This document shows positions 8,738 to 17,909 of a stretch of 59,300 nt of DNA, piece by piece; the first letter of the stretch is position 1, and each line of letters starts with the position of its first letter. Origin of the DNA: Prochlorococcus sp. AG-409-K04 (GTDB taxonomy: Bacteria; Cyanobacteriota; Cyanobacteriia; PCC-6307; Cyanobiaceae); assembly GCA_003215555.1 (NCBI GenBank), contig QCKE01000008.1:1-59300 (forward strand), read 5' to 3'. Made by a program: the position numbers and the translations under genes. The notes under the pieces are model-generated. The model was not told where the DNA came from. It saw nothing but the letters and a program-made list of their open reading frames with translations, and did no database searches.

Positions 8738-9872
8738 AATACTTTTCCAGATAAATTTGATATTCCTCTATATCTTTTAAACAACAAGACAAAGCACTAT
8801 TTCCGTCATAAAACTTTTGATACCATTCGATTGTATTTCGAATAGTTTGATGAAAATTCCAAACAGGAGACCAATTCAACATATGAAAAGCTTTTTCACT
8901 AGAAAGACTCAGCTTATTAGCCTCATGTAAATTCTCACTTGAATTTATATGAAAACATTCTCCTGGCCATAATTCTAAAATTTCATCAACAAATGACTTC
9001 ACTGTTTTGTTTGATTCAGGACCTGATCCAAAATTAAATGATGTTGAATAAGGATTATTTTCATATGAATCACTTTTCAATTGAAATTCATATAAAGCTT
9101 TTGCAAGGGTGATATAACCATGCAAAGGCTCAAGAACATGCTGCCAAGGCCTTTTAGCACTAGGATTTCTAATTTTAATTGGAGCATTAATATGCAACGC
9201 TTTTACACAATCTGGAACCAAACGATCTTTCGACCAATCACCTCCTCCAACAACATTACCTGCTCTTGCAGTGGCGATTGAAAGACAAGATGTTTGATGA
9301 GATTTATTTCCGCAAAAGCTTTTTCTCCAACTATCTACGGCTAATTCCATTGCAGCTTTGCTTGCACTATATGGATCATGGCCTCCAAGCCTATCTTCCT
9401 CCCTATAGGCATAGATCCATTCTTTATTTTGATAGACTTTATCTGTTGTGATTAAAACCATTGCTATACACTTATTTAACCCTTTTACAGACTCTAAAAG
9501 ATTCAAAGTGCCAAGAACATTTGTATTCCAAGTTTTCAAAGGGTCTAAGTATGATTCTCTAACTAAAGGCTGTGCTGCAAGATGAAAAATAATATCAGGA
9601 CTTGCTTCATTAATAAATTTACTAAAGCTTGATATATCATTTATATCTCCAATTCTATGGACAAAGTTATAATTAGGATTTTTTTTCTTATTAGTTAAGT
9701 AAAGTTTATTAAATAATACTTCGTCAGTTTCGCAATCCAAAGAGTAGCCCCAGACTTCAGCCCCAAGCTCAAGCAACTGCAAAAGCAACCAACTTCCCTT
9801 AAACCCTGTATGACCTGTAATGACAACTTTACGATTGCACCAAAAGCTACTCATAGAATCATTCTTTACCAT
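8730..9872 (-). CDS. rfbG: CDP-glucose 4,6-dehydratase
   Basis: This extended SDR of about 380 residues converts CDP-glucose to CDP-4-keto-6-deoxyglucose. It has the NAD motif TGHTGFKGSW typical of RfbG, the TTDKVY active-site segment, and the catalytic YSASK pair. RfbG-type hallmarks are also seen in ARAGNVVGGGDW and RPWQHVLEPL. I place the start at the ATG at 9872, overlapping the end of rfbF by 7 bases; a TTG at 9881 is an alternative. It is the second gene of the operon and supplies the keto sugar to the epimerase and methyltransferase that follow. Confidence 0.95.
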   Translation of the reverse strand: MVKNDSMSSFWCNRKVVITGHTGFKGSWLLLQLLELGAEVWGYSLDCETDEVLFNKLYLTNKKKNPNYNFVHRIGDINDISSFSKFINEASPDIIFHLAAQPLVRESYLDPLKTWNTNVLGTLNLLESVKGLNKCIAMVLITTDKVYQNKEWIYAYREEDRLGGHDPYSASKAAMELAVDSWRKSFCGNKSHQTSCLSIATARAGNVVGGGDWSKDRLVPDCVKALHINAPIKIRNPSAKRPWQHVLEPLHGYITLAKALYEFQLKSDSYENNPYSTSFNFGSGPESNKTVKSFVDEILELWPGECFHINSSENLHEANKLSLSSEKAFHMLNWSPVWNFHQTIRNTIEWYQKFYDGNSALSCCLKDIEEYQIYLEKYYA

Positions 9873-10636
9873 GATTTCCAAGGAGGATTTCCTAAAGACC
9901 AGAGATCTTCTAGTTTATTTTTATCTCTCAAAGTATCCATTGGCTGCCAAAAACCAAAATGTTTATAAGAGTTTAGTTCACCTTTTTCAGCAAGAACCGG
10001 TAAAACATCTGTTTCCCAACTTGAAGCATCACTCTCTATAAGATTAATTACTGAACTTTCGAGAACAAAAAAACCTCCATTTATCCAAGCATTATCTCCA
10101 TCCGGTTTTTCTTGAAAAGAAGCGACTTGATCTCCTTCTAATATTAAAGCCCCATATCTGCCAGGTGGTTGCACAGCAGTAAGTGTAGCTTGTTTTTTTG
10201 AAGAGTTATGATGAGAAATTAAACTATTAATATTAACATTTGACAATCCATCTCCATACGTAAAACAAAATTGATCATCTGTTAAATATGGCGAAACCCT
10301 TTGCAATCTACCAGCTGTTTGAGTTAACTCTCCAGTATCTACTAGAGTAATTTTCCAAGGTTCACTCTTTTGCTGATGTACCTCTATACGATTTTCTCTA
10401 TCCATATGAAAAGTAATATCACTTGTATGTAAAAAGTAATTAGCAAAATACTCTTTAATTACATATCCCATATAACCACAACATATAACAAAATTATTTA
10501 TACCATATGAACTATAAATTTTAAGTATATGCCATAAAATAGGCTTACCTCCTATATGAACCATAGGTTTAGGCTTAATCTGAGTTTCTTCACTTAGCCT
10601 TGTACCTAAACCTCCTGCCAAAATAACTGCCTGCAT
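9866..10636 (-). CDS. rfbF: Glucose-1-phosphate cytidylyltransferase
   Basis: This 256-residue nucleotidyltransferase makes CDP-glucose from CTP and glucose-1-phosphate. The signature LAGGLGTRLSEET and the following KPKPM lie near the N-terminus; FTYGDGLSNV carries the metal-binding Asp, and FQEKPDGDNAWINGGFFV is characteristic of RfbF. Length and start (ATG at 10636) are normal. It is the first gene of a five-gene operon ending at 6169, with every junction overlapping or within 2 bases. No dideoxysugar dehydrase of the RfbH/E1 type is present, so the pathway leaves the 3,6-dideoxyhexose route after the dehydratase. Confidence 0.96.
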   Translation of the reverse strand: MQAVILAGGLGTRLSEETQIKPKPMVHIGGKPILWHILKIYSSYGINNFVICCGYMGYVIKEYFANYFLHTSDITFHMDRENRIEVHQQKSEPWKITLVDTGELTQTAGRLQRVSPYLTDDQFCFTYGDGLSNVNINSLISHHNSSKKQATLTAVQPPGRYGALILEGDQVASFQEKPDGDNAWINGGFFVLESSVINLIESDASSWETDVLPVLAEKGELNSYKHFGFWQPMDTLRDKNKLEDLWSLGNPPWKSW

Positions 10637-10741
10637 TGATAGAGGAATACAATTATATATAAATTTAAATATTCAAAGTCATAAAGTCAAATAATAGTAA
10701 TTAAGATTATTCAAATCGTGAAAATCTATGGACTTAAATTA

Positions 10742-11830
10742 TTAAATCAATTCTTTAAAACGTTTTTTCCAATCATTTAATGAGAATTTATCAGTCACCC
10801 ACTGTTTTACATGTTCAGAACGTTCTTGATACTCATTACTATTTAAATTTGATGCTAATTTCAATGCAGCATAAAAAGATGGCAAATTATTGTCAAAAAT
10901 TATAGCTGATTCCTTAGGAACAAAATCCCTTGTCCAATAAGTATTAGAAACAATTGGCACTAAACCAATAGCCATAGATTCCAACAAAGAATTATTTCCA
11001 TATATATCCCTAGATGCTAATATAAAGTATTTAGATCTAGAGAAAATATCATAGATATCAAATGAATATGACTGAATTATATTAGAATCATATTTATTAA
11101 CTTTCTTAACTAAAGACAAAAATTTCTGTTCTGTAATATCACTAGTATGTGAATTCATACCATACATTCTAAATACATAGTTTGAGAAACAAGTCTGTAA
11201 ACTTGCTGATAAAAATAACTCTGGATATCTTCTCCAGATGGGACGATTTGCCCAAAGAAAGTCAATATCAAAAGATTGCAAATTAAAATGTTTTGCTTGT
11301 GATTCTTTAATATTTTCTTGGTCTGTATCTATACAATTGGGTAGATGAATTAAATTAGAACTAGGTTTAAAAAATAAAGAAGATAATATTCTCTTCATAT
11401 GAGGTTCCTTGTATACAACTTTTTTAGAATACCTATAACAAGAAGAAGCTAAAAATTTTAGGATGAGGTTCACTTTATTTAAATCAGTAATAGAACCCCA
11501 TTCCAATAGGACATAATCAATAGAAAACAATCCACATAGAAATATAGTAAATAGCGATGTATAGCTCATAGGTGTTATGACAACTTTATTTATTGATTTT
11601 TTATATTTATATAAATAAAGTAAGATTCTCTTTATTTCTTGCAATGGAGAACGACTAGGAGTTTTTATAAAAGTGTAATATTTACAATTTTTACTTAGCA
11701 CACTTTGAGAACGGCCAAAACTATCTGAAGTAATTAAGGAAACATGATAACCTAATTGAGCTATTGATTTAACTTGATATCCGGCTTTAGGCTCTAAAGT
11801 AGTCCAACCACATAAAAGTATTATTTTCAT
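10742..11830 (-). CDS. Glycosyltransferase, GT-B fold (GT4-like)
   Basis: The 362-residue protein has the two-lobed layout of a GT-B glycosyltransferase. The retaining-type segment NSLLESMAIGLVPIVSN lies near residues 280-300, where the family binds the nucleotide sugar, with WANRPIWRRYP in the linker region. The start ATG at 11830 overlaps the stop of the upstream asparagine-synthase-like gene in an ATGA junction, so the two are translationally coupled. It probably adds one sugar of the surface glycan. The donor is not evident; it lies just upstream of the CDP-sugar operon in transcription order, separated by about 105 bases. Confidence 0.78.
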   Translation of the reverse strand: MKIILLCGWTTLEPKAGYQVKSIAQLGYHVSLITSDSFGRSQSVLSKNCKYYTFIKTPSRSPLQEIKRILLYLYKYKKSINKVVITPMSYTSLFTIFLCGLFSIDYVLLEWGSITDLNKVNLILKFLASSCYRYSKKVVYKEPHMKRILSSLFFKPSSNLIHLPNCIDTDQENIKESQAKHFNLQSFDIDFLWANRPIWRRYPELFLSASLQTCFSNYVFRMYGMNSHTSDITEQKFLSLVKKVNKYDSNIIQSYSFDIYDIFSRSKYFILASRDIYGNNSLLESMAIGLVPIVSNTYWTRDFVPKESAIIFDNNLPSFYAALKLASNLNSNEYQERSEHVKQWVTDKFSLNDWKKRFKELI

Positions 11831-13290
11831 TCTAACTTTACCTTTCTAAGGAGCCTTAATATCGCCAAAGGATGAATACAACCTCTGATAAAAATCTGAT
11901 TTAACACTGCTAAAAATCCTACTGATAAAAAAATAGTATCTTTCTCTTTATATGTAAAATATCTATATAATGATACTAAAGACCTCAAAAAAATCGATTT
12001 TTTGAGAAATTTTTTAATTCTAGAAGCATCAGGATAGGAGGTAACATATGGTAAATTTTGCAATGGTTTGATAGAGTATTTATAATATTTTAAAAGTGAT
12101 TTTCGTTTATATAAGTCTGCATATTTTAAATTCATAAAATAATTAACAAGGCTAAAACCAAACAAAGGTAATAATGGGGTTAAACCAATATACTCAAAAT
12201 TTCTTATATGATTCACAATATACCTAGATTGTCTATAATTATAATCAAAATTTTCCAAAGCTGATAAACCATTTAAGTCTTTATTAGTATATTTTGAAGC
12301 TATATCTGCTGCCAACCTTAAACTTCTTCTAGGTATGCAGTGGTACTCAGAAATCGAAGAGTTAAGACAGAACTTAGAGTCATCATTTAACAAGGGCAAA
12401 TGGCTACCAGCAAGGAAATCCAATGAATGACCTGGTAACACATAGGCCTGAGTATCGAGGAAAGGTTCTTTTAATGAAAACATACATTCAGCAAAATGAG
12501 GTAACGAGAAATTTCCACCTGAATATATCCAAAAATCCTTAAATTCTTTTGTTTTTAAAAACATTGCTAATGAATTTCTATCAACATTTATATGAAAAAA
12601 AGGTATATTTAAAGAAGTTGCAATAGATTTGGCTGTCTTAACCTCAGGACTATGATATGAGCCAATTGAATACGTTTGAACATTAAATTTTCGTATTATC
12701 ATCTGTTCTAAAATAATTCGTGAATCAAACCCACCGGAGAGAGGAATAACTATTTTATTTTTTCCTAATAATGAGCTAAGTTTATCAAAAGTATGATTTA
12801 ATATTTGATCAAAATGAGATAAGTCAAAAGAATTTAGAAATGAACGTTTGAAAACAAACCATTCATGAACTTCTCTAGTTAAATAATTATAAATTGTTCC
12901 TGCAGATATCATAATTAAATTCTGAAATGTTTGAGCTAAACAATAGCCAAATAAATCATATTCAATTTCATATTCTGATGAATCATAAGTACTAGGATAT
13001 CCTAAATAGATAATCAATTTTTTCCGATCAAAAAAGCAAGGTAATGTAGCCAAATGATCCTGATAAATCAAATTATTTTTCATATCTATAATCAACCAAC
13101 CTGGTATATCTACATAAGAAGAAATTTTCAATGGATCTATTTTCTGTTCATTGTAGATAAGCTTTTTTATTATTACTATTACACAATCCAATATTTCCTC
13201 ACACGAAGAAAAAACAACAAAATGACAATCTGCGAAAATAATATCTTTTTTTTTAATATTATTAAGAGTAGATTTTATAACAATATTCAT
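11827..13290 (-). CDS. Asparagine-synthase-like amidotransferase lacking the N-terminal catalytic Cys
   Basis: The C-terminal half is an ATP-pyrophosphatase domain with the P-loop SGGFDS at 185-190 and the adenylation-type segment SIGSYHSPEVKTAKSIA. The N-terminal 150 residues look like a diverged Ntn domain: GWLIIDMKNNLIYQDH resembles the strand before the active centre, but the protein begins MNIV, so the Cys2 nucleophile of glutaminases is absent. It should still adenylate a carboxylate, perhaps using ammonia or an amine, as beta-lactam synthetase relatives do. It is coupled to a glycosyltransferase (ATGA). The substrate may be a uronic acid, which is inference. Confidence 0.75.
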   Translation of the reverse strand: MNIVIKSTLNNIKKKDIIFADCHFVVFSSCEEILDCVIVIIKKLIYNEQKIDPLKISSYVDIPGWLIIDMKNNLIYQDHLATLPCFFDRKKLIIYLGYPSTYDSSEYEIEYDLFGYCLAQTFQNLIMISAGTIYNYLTREVHEWFVFKRSFLNSFDLSHFDQILNHTFDKLSSLLGKNKIVIPLSGGFDSRIILEQMIIRKFNVQTYSIGSYHSPEVKTAKSIATSLNIPFFHINVDRNSLAMFLKTKEFKDFWIYSGGNFSLPHFAECMFSLKEPFLDTQAYVLPGHSLDFLAGSHLPLLNDDSKFCLNSSISEYHCIPRRSLRLAADIASKYTNKDLNGLSALENFDYNYRQSRYIVNHIRNFEYIGLTPLLPLFGFSLVNYFMNLKYADLYKRKSLLKYYKYSIKPLQNLPYVTSYPDASRIKKFLKKSIFLRSLVSLYRYFTYKEKDTIFLSVGFLAVLNQIFIRGCIHPLAILRLLRKVKLE

Positions 13291-13314
13291 AGGAAATATA
13301 TTTTTTCTTTTTTG

Positions 13315-13776
13315 CTAAATTAATTTAGCGGGATTACCTACATATGTACCTGGAATTGTAATATCCTTAGTAACCACTGCTCCTGCTCCTATAACTACAT
13401 GATCACAAATTGAAACTGGCAAAATTGTTGCGTTAGAACCTATTAAGCAACTAGAACCAATATATGTACCCATCCACTTATTCTTATCTCCTCCTGAAGG
13501 TTTACCCCCGCGATACAAGTCATTTATAAACATAACACCATGGCCTATTCTACATTCGTCTCCAATAGTAACTAGGGAGCAAATAAAACTATGAGACTGA
13601 ATTCTCGTATTTTTCCCTATAGTTACATTTGATTGTATTTCACAAAAGGGTCCGACAAAAACATTATCTCCTAGTATACATCCATAAATATTAGAAGGAA
13701 GTATGAATTTACAATTCTTCCCTATTTTTAAAGGAGAGATAGAAGATTTAGAAACCGAAAAATCTTGATTATTCAT
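13315..13776 (-). CDS. Left-handed beta-helix acetyltransferase (WbpD/WlbB-like)
   Basis: This 153-residue protein is built from hexapeptide repeats, for example ILGDNV, VTIGKN and VTIGDE, ending in VVTKDITIPGTYVGNPAKLI. The segment IGHGVMFINDLYRGGKP matches the region of WbpD/WlbB enzymes that holds the catalytic His and sugar-binding residues. Those enzymes acetylate the 3-amino group of UDP-GlcNAc3NA, with acetyl-CoA as donor. The matching Gfo/Idh dehydrogenase and DegT aminotransferase lie upstream in the same strand run. It overlaps the preceding gene by 8 bases. An acetyltransferase for another amino sugar cannot be excluded. Confidence 0.82.
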   Translation of the reverse strand: MNNQDFSVSKSSISPLKIGKNCKFILPSNIYGCILGDNVFVGPFCEIQSNVTIGKNTRIQSHSFICSLVTIGDECRIGHGVMFINDLYRGGKPSGGDKNKWMGTYIGSSCLIGSNATILPVSICDHVVIGAGAVVTKDITIPGTYVGNPAKLI

Positions 13777-14935
13777 AAAAATCTTGATATTTAATATTGT
13801 TTGTTTCTATATTTATCACATCAAAACCTGATAATTTTTGACATAGTGATTTCGTATAATTGTATGATATAGAATCTATAGTAATAAGTGTAGAGGGTAT
13901 AGAGTAAAAATCAAACATTTCTATACTTAAAGTTGAACAAAAAGAAAATATTCTTTTTGAAGAAAGCTTATCTGAGGAAGAAATATTAACATCAAAATGA
14001 TCAACTAATCTTTTTGGCAAAGGATCTGATTCCAGAGGATGAGGAACATATTGTATGGAATAATTTGGATATTTTTCCTTTATTGTACTAAAAATAGTAT
14101 ATAATATATGCGGATAAAGAAACTTATTATTTGTGTCGACAAACCATGTGCCTAACAAAGTAATCCTATTTTTCTCATGGGTTATTAACGAACTAGATTT
14201 ATTTCTTTGAAATGGCAATAAAAAACAATTATCAGCTGGGATCATTTTCAAAGATAAGACTTGAAAATAGCTAACACGATTAGGATGAAGAAAAATATCT
14301 GGGATAGAAGATCTAAATTTATCAAGTAAGAAAGGAGAAAAATCTCTTGAAGCAGGACAGATGATTCCATGCATATAATGAAAAGTCTTGATATTAAATA
14401 TCTTGGCGACTAATACCACTTGCCAATACCTATGAATATGAGCTACAAAAATAGACCTGGGTCGGATTAAGAAGAAAAGAAAAATTAAGAAAAAAGTTTG
14501 TAATAAATAAAGATTAAATCTTAAAAAGCGAGGCAATCTATACAAATGGGAAAATAAAAGAAAATATAAATATTTATTTAAAAAAAATATATTAAATAAA
14601 TATTTTTTATTTTTAAAATTCTCCTTCTTACCATCTACTATTATTGTTGGCTTAGGATTCAAAGAATGTAAAAAATGTTTTAATCCATAAAGATGATTTG
14701 AATCATAAAGTGGATTAAAAAGCATAGATTTACTACAAAATATAAGATTCACACCATTAAAAAAATCCCCGTTCCCTTTAATAAAAAAAGATTCACTAGT
14801 ATTCATCCATTTATTATCTATAAAAAAAGAATTATTTAACGGCCATATATTTCCTACTTCATGATGTTGACGTATTTGCTTAAAAGAAGAACGCCTTCTA
14901 ATCTCATCTAATACTAAAATTAGCTGGGGAATCAT
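13769..14935 (-). CDS. Unrecognised protein, possible GT-B type glycosyltransferase
   Basis: I do not recognise this protein of about 388 residues with confidence. It has a strongly hydrophobic stretch near residues 130-165 and a later segment IQYVPHPLESDPLP, which recalls the x-PHP nucleotide-sugar region of some capsule and polysialyl-type transferases. I take the ATG at 14935, 2 bases after the upstream stop; a TTG at 14941 would lengthen it by two residues. It sits between a Gfo/Idh dehydrogenase and an acetyltransferase of one sugar pathway and overlaps the latter, so a role in transferring that sugar is plausible but unproven. Confidence 0.5.
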   Translation of the reverse strand: MIPQLILVLDEIRRRSSFKQIRQHHEVGNIWPLNNSFFIDNKWMNTSESFFIKGNGDFFNGVNLIFCSKSMLFNPLYDSNHLYGLKHFLHSLNPKPTIIVDGKKENFKNKKYLFNIFFLNKYLYFLLFSHLYRLPRFLRFNLYLLQTFFLIFLFFLIRPRSIFVAHIHRYWQVVLVAKIFNIKTFHYMHGIICPASRDFSPFLLDKFRSSIPDIFLHPNRVSYFQVLSLKMIPADNCFLLPFQRNKSSSLITHEKNRITLLGTWFVDTNNKFLYPHILYTIFSTIKEKYPNYSIQYVPHPLESDPLPKRLVDHFDVNISSSDKLSSKRIFSFCSTLSIEMFDFYSIPSTLITIDSISYNYTKSLCQKLSGFDVINIETNNIKYQDFYE

Positions 14936-14937
14936 AT

Positions 14938-16005
14938 TCAATTATTATTGGAATTACCCAAAGGCTTATACGAAACTTTTTCTGAAGAAAAAACCCTACG
15001 ATTCTCAGCAGCTGATACATAAATTGAATGTAGAAGCTCCAAACATGCTATGCCTGATGAAGCAGATATCGTTTTATCTGGTTTTAAATTTGTGATCGAA
15101 TCAGAAACACGTTTGTAAAATTCATTGTGACCATAACCATAAACATTAGGGGGATTCTCTGAATATTCAGCTATTCGATCTGAATAATATCTCTTTCTAT
15201 TTTCATCATTTAATTCCAATCTTTTAAGTGAATTCACAGCAAACCCTCCAATATCAATTGCTCCGCTAGTTCCTAAAAGAGAAATCGAGCCCTCTAAATC
15301 AGTTGGCCTAGTAGCAGTTGTAGCTTCAATTATTCCAATAGAACCATTAGTGAATTCAATTTGAGCTATTGCTGTATCCTCAACCTCAATTTCTGATCCA
15401 AAGTTGCGTGTAATCGCATCAACCGATTTAAATCCTCCCATAAGATAAAGAAGTAAATCAATATGATGAATTGCCTGATTTGCTAACACCCCTCCATCGT
15501 TAGCCCATGTCCCTCGCCAATCAGATAAATTATAATAATCTTGAGTTCTACACCACCTAACACGTATAGAGCCAAGAAACAAATCCCCTAGCAAACCATC
15601 TTCAATAAGTTGCTTACATAGCACTACAGGTTTGTTAAAACGATTTTGTTTAACTATATAAATATTTTTCCCGCTAATTTCATCTTTAATAATTTCCCTT
15701 GCATCCTCTATCCTAAGTGTCAATGGCTTCTCAATTATAATATGATCAAAAAAAGATCTTACTTCAAGATAAGTACTAAAATGGTTCCCACTAGAAGTTA
15801 GTATTACAACTACATCTGCTTTGTTACTATTGATCATCTCTTGTAATGAATCATATGCAGGAATAGAATATTTTTCATTAAAAAGTGAAGCTTTTTTAGA
15901 ATCAATATCGTAGGCAGAGATTAAATTTAAATTAGGACAATTATTAATAGCACTAACATGCCTATCAGATATTCTTCCACATCCAACTAAAGATAGTGAT
16001 ATCAT
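14938..16005 (-). CDS. Gfo/Idh/MocA oxidoreductase (WbpB/WlbA-like)
   Basis: The 355-residue NAD(P)-dependent oxidoreductase begins with a Rossmann motif LVGCGRIS at residues 6-13. It has the family EKP at 92-94 and the catalytic-type HHID at 180-183. In the WbpB/WlbA branch the enzyme oxidises C3 of UDP-GlcNAcA so that a DegT aminotransferase can install a 3-amino group. A DegT enzyme and a WbpD/WlbB-like acetyltransferase lie within 3 kb on the same strand, which supports that branch. It starts with ATG, 4 bases after the oxygenase-like gene. The preferred substrate is inferred from context only. Confidence 0.83.
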   Translation of the reverse strand: MISLSLVGCGRISDRHVSAINNCPNLNLISAYDIDSKKASLFNEKYSIPAYDSLQEMINSNKADVVVILTSSGNHFSTYLEVRSFFDHIIIEKPLTLRIEDAREIIKDEISGKNIYIVKQNRFNKPVVLCKQLIEDGLLGDLFLGSIRVRWCRTQDYYNLSDWRGTWANDGGVLANQAIHHIDLLLYLMGGFKSVDAITRNFGSEIEVEDTAIAQIEFTNGSIGIIEATTATRPTDLEGSISLLGTSGAIDIGGFAVNSLKRLELNDENRKRYYSDRIAEYSENPPNVYGYGHNEFYKRVSDSITNLKPDKTISASSGIACLELLHSIYVSAAENRRVFSSEKVSYKPLGNSNNN

Positions 16006-16009
16006 ATTT

Positions 16010-16864
16010 TTAAGAATAATGCAATACTATAACACGGCGTTTAAAAGGCCTTGCAGCAGGGAAATCACCATGTATACCTCTATTGTTTGTTATCACAATA
16101 TCTCCACTTTCAAGAAAGATTGGCGTCATTAACTTAGAATCAAAGAGTAATCCATCCCAAGTACCATATCCCAAATTATTGCCAAAAACAGGTTTTAGGA
16201 TAAATCGAGTTATTTTTTGCAAGAGAGAGAAGAAATAACGGTGAGATGAGACAAGATATGCATATGGTCCATCTTTAATATCTAAAATTGTATCTAAATA
16301 TAGAAACACTTTATATCTATCCAACATATAGTCAGAGTGAAAGCATCTTGGCGTATAAACTGAATCATATAAATATATATTTATATAAGAACTCCTTTTA
16401 TAACCTAATTCGGCCATTATTCGGTCTAAAGGTCTAATAGTATTTTCTATGATATTATTCTGTGTCTTTGATAATATATATTTTGCAAAAAAAACATCCG
16501 ATATACCCTTATCAGCAGAATGGTTAGTGGTTCTTTTTTTTAATCTAGAGACAACGGGGAAGCCTCTATGTTCAATTACAGATTGACTATTAGCCAAAGC
16601 TAAAGAGACCAAGTCCTCGTAATAATATGAATAACTATTAGGAATATTAATTGATCTCTGGCTACAATAATCTTTATCTATATTATTAAATAATTCTACA
16701 TTGTTCTTAAAATATGTATTCTTGATTAAGACCACACCTTCTTCAAGCAATTTTTTTTTTATAGTTACTGTCTCTTCAAAAGTAACAGTTTTAAACTTAT
16801 GTTTTGAAAGTTGAAAATAGAATATATAAATAATTTTCCTTATAATAGAGTAAATAATATTCAT
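16010..16864 (-). CDS. PhyH-like 2-oxoglutarate/Fe(II)-dependent oxygenase
   Basis: This 284-residue protein shows the double-stranded beta-helix metal triad: H176 and D178 in CFHSDYM, and H265 in NRGIHGDFPA, followed by an Arg pair at 276-277 in a position suited to binding 2-oxoglutarate. This matches the phytanoyl-CoA dioxygenase-like family, which hydroxylates, desaturates or otherwise oxidises small molecules. It lies in a sugar-biosynthesis operon, 4 bases before the Gfo/Idh gene and about 67 bases after a glycosyltransferase, so the substrate is probably a sugar or a sugar-linked group. No homologous sugar pathway comes to mind, making the step hard to predict. Confidence 0.75.
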   Translation of the reverse strand: MNIIYSIIRKIIYIFYFQLSKHKFKTVTFEETVTIKKKLLEEGVVLIKNTYFKNNVELFNNIDKDYCSQRSINIPNSYSYYYEDLVSLALANSQSVIEHRGFPVVSRLKKRTTNHSADKGISDVFFAKYILSKTQNNIIENTIRPLDRIMAELGYKRSSYINIYLYDSVYTPRCFHSDYMLDRYKVFLYLDTILDIKDGPYAYLVSSHRYFFSLLQKITRFILKPVFGNNLGYGTWDGLLFDSKLMTPIFLESGDIVITNNRGIHGDFPAARPFKRRVIVLHYS

Positions 16865-16931
16865 TTTAAAATTAATTGTATTACCAATAGATACTCTATA
16901 TATACATTAATTTCATAGTTCAAGCAAATAA

Positions 16932-17909
16932 TTATACATACATATTATTTTTGTAACACATTATATCAGACCAGCTACTATCTAAAGTATCTTCTTGAAG
17001 ATATTTTTCCTTATAATTAATGATTTTCGAAACATATTGACGCCTGATAAGAGGATCTTTCAATAAAGTTAATAGACTATTCCAAAGACTAATTGGTGAA
17101 GAAAATTCCCCTAATCCTGCTCTATTCATTTCAAACTGATTTGCGGAAGTTGGATAAGCAATTACTGGTATGCCTAGATTAAAATAATGTCTTATCCTAG
17201 TGGCAGGCTTTGCCATATGAATCCAACTACCTGAACAAACAGGTAAGATCATAACATCAACTTTTTCTATAAGCTTTACATGCTCTTCTCTATGCCATTC
17301 ATGAAAAGCTGATATACATATATTATTAGAAATTGATGAGAACCCCCTAGAATCAGTTATTACTATAATATCATTATTGTTATCTATCCCATATCCTTCT
17401 ATTTCATTCAAAGCTTTAGCATTAAATCCCATACCTTCCCATCCAATAATTAACCTTTTTTTATAAATATAATTGGGTGAATTAATATCCTTTTTATATT
17501 CATTTGAATAATCTGGTATTATTTTTATATTTCTAACTCCTATAGTCGAAAGATAAGATTTTTGTAGATGGTTAGAAACAATAACCATCGATGAATATTT
17601 TAAAAGTCCAATTAATAACTTATAATTAATTCGAAATTCTTTAAGAGACTTTAAAAGATTATAGTGGCTATACCAAGGCTCTATAAAAAGTGAATCAACA
17701 GTTTCAAAAATAAGCTCTATTTCATTTTCTTTTGCTTGCTGAAGTATCCTAGGAAGATGTCTAGAAAAAGGATTAGCTATAACTTTTCCTTTGCTAGATT
17801 TAGAAGAGTATAATTCATATTTTATATTATATTTTTTAGCATAATAAGGGAATCTTCTTCTATCTGCTGGGCCTTGAAGATCATAAGTATATGGTGCATA
17901 ATAAATCAC
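16932..17909 (-). CDS. Probable glycosyltransferase, GT-B fold
   Basis: The 325-residue protein has a GT-B-like C-terminal half. RLIIGWEGMGFN opens the second lobe, and VDVMILPVCSGSWIHMAKPATRIRHYFNLGIPVIAYP resembles the part of GT4 proteins where the donor binds, although the usual E-x7-E pair is replaced. The start is GTG at 17909 and overlaps the TGA of the aminotransferase gene in a GTGA junction. Location between the DegT aminotransferase and the oxygenase suggests it uses the sugar made by them. The family call is moderate because of the divergence. Confidence 0.65.
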   Translation of the reverse strand: MIYYAPYTYDLQGPADRRRFPYYAKKYNIKYELYSSKSSKGKVIANPFSRHLPRILQQAKENEIELIFETVDSLFIEPWYSHYNLLKSLKEFRINYKLLIGLLKYSSMVIVSNHLQKSYLSTIGVRNIKIIPDYSNEYKKDINSPNYIYKKRLIIGWEGMGFNAKALNEIEGYGIDNNNDIIVITDSRGFSSISNNICISAFHEWHREEHVKLIEKVDVMILPVCSGSWIHMAKPATRIRHYFNLGIPVIAYPTSANQFEMNRAGLGEFSSPISLWNSLLTLLKDPLIRRQYVSKIINYKEKYLQEDTLDSSWSDIMCYKNNMYV

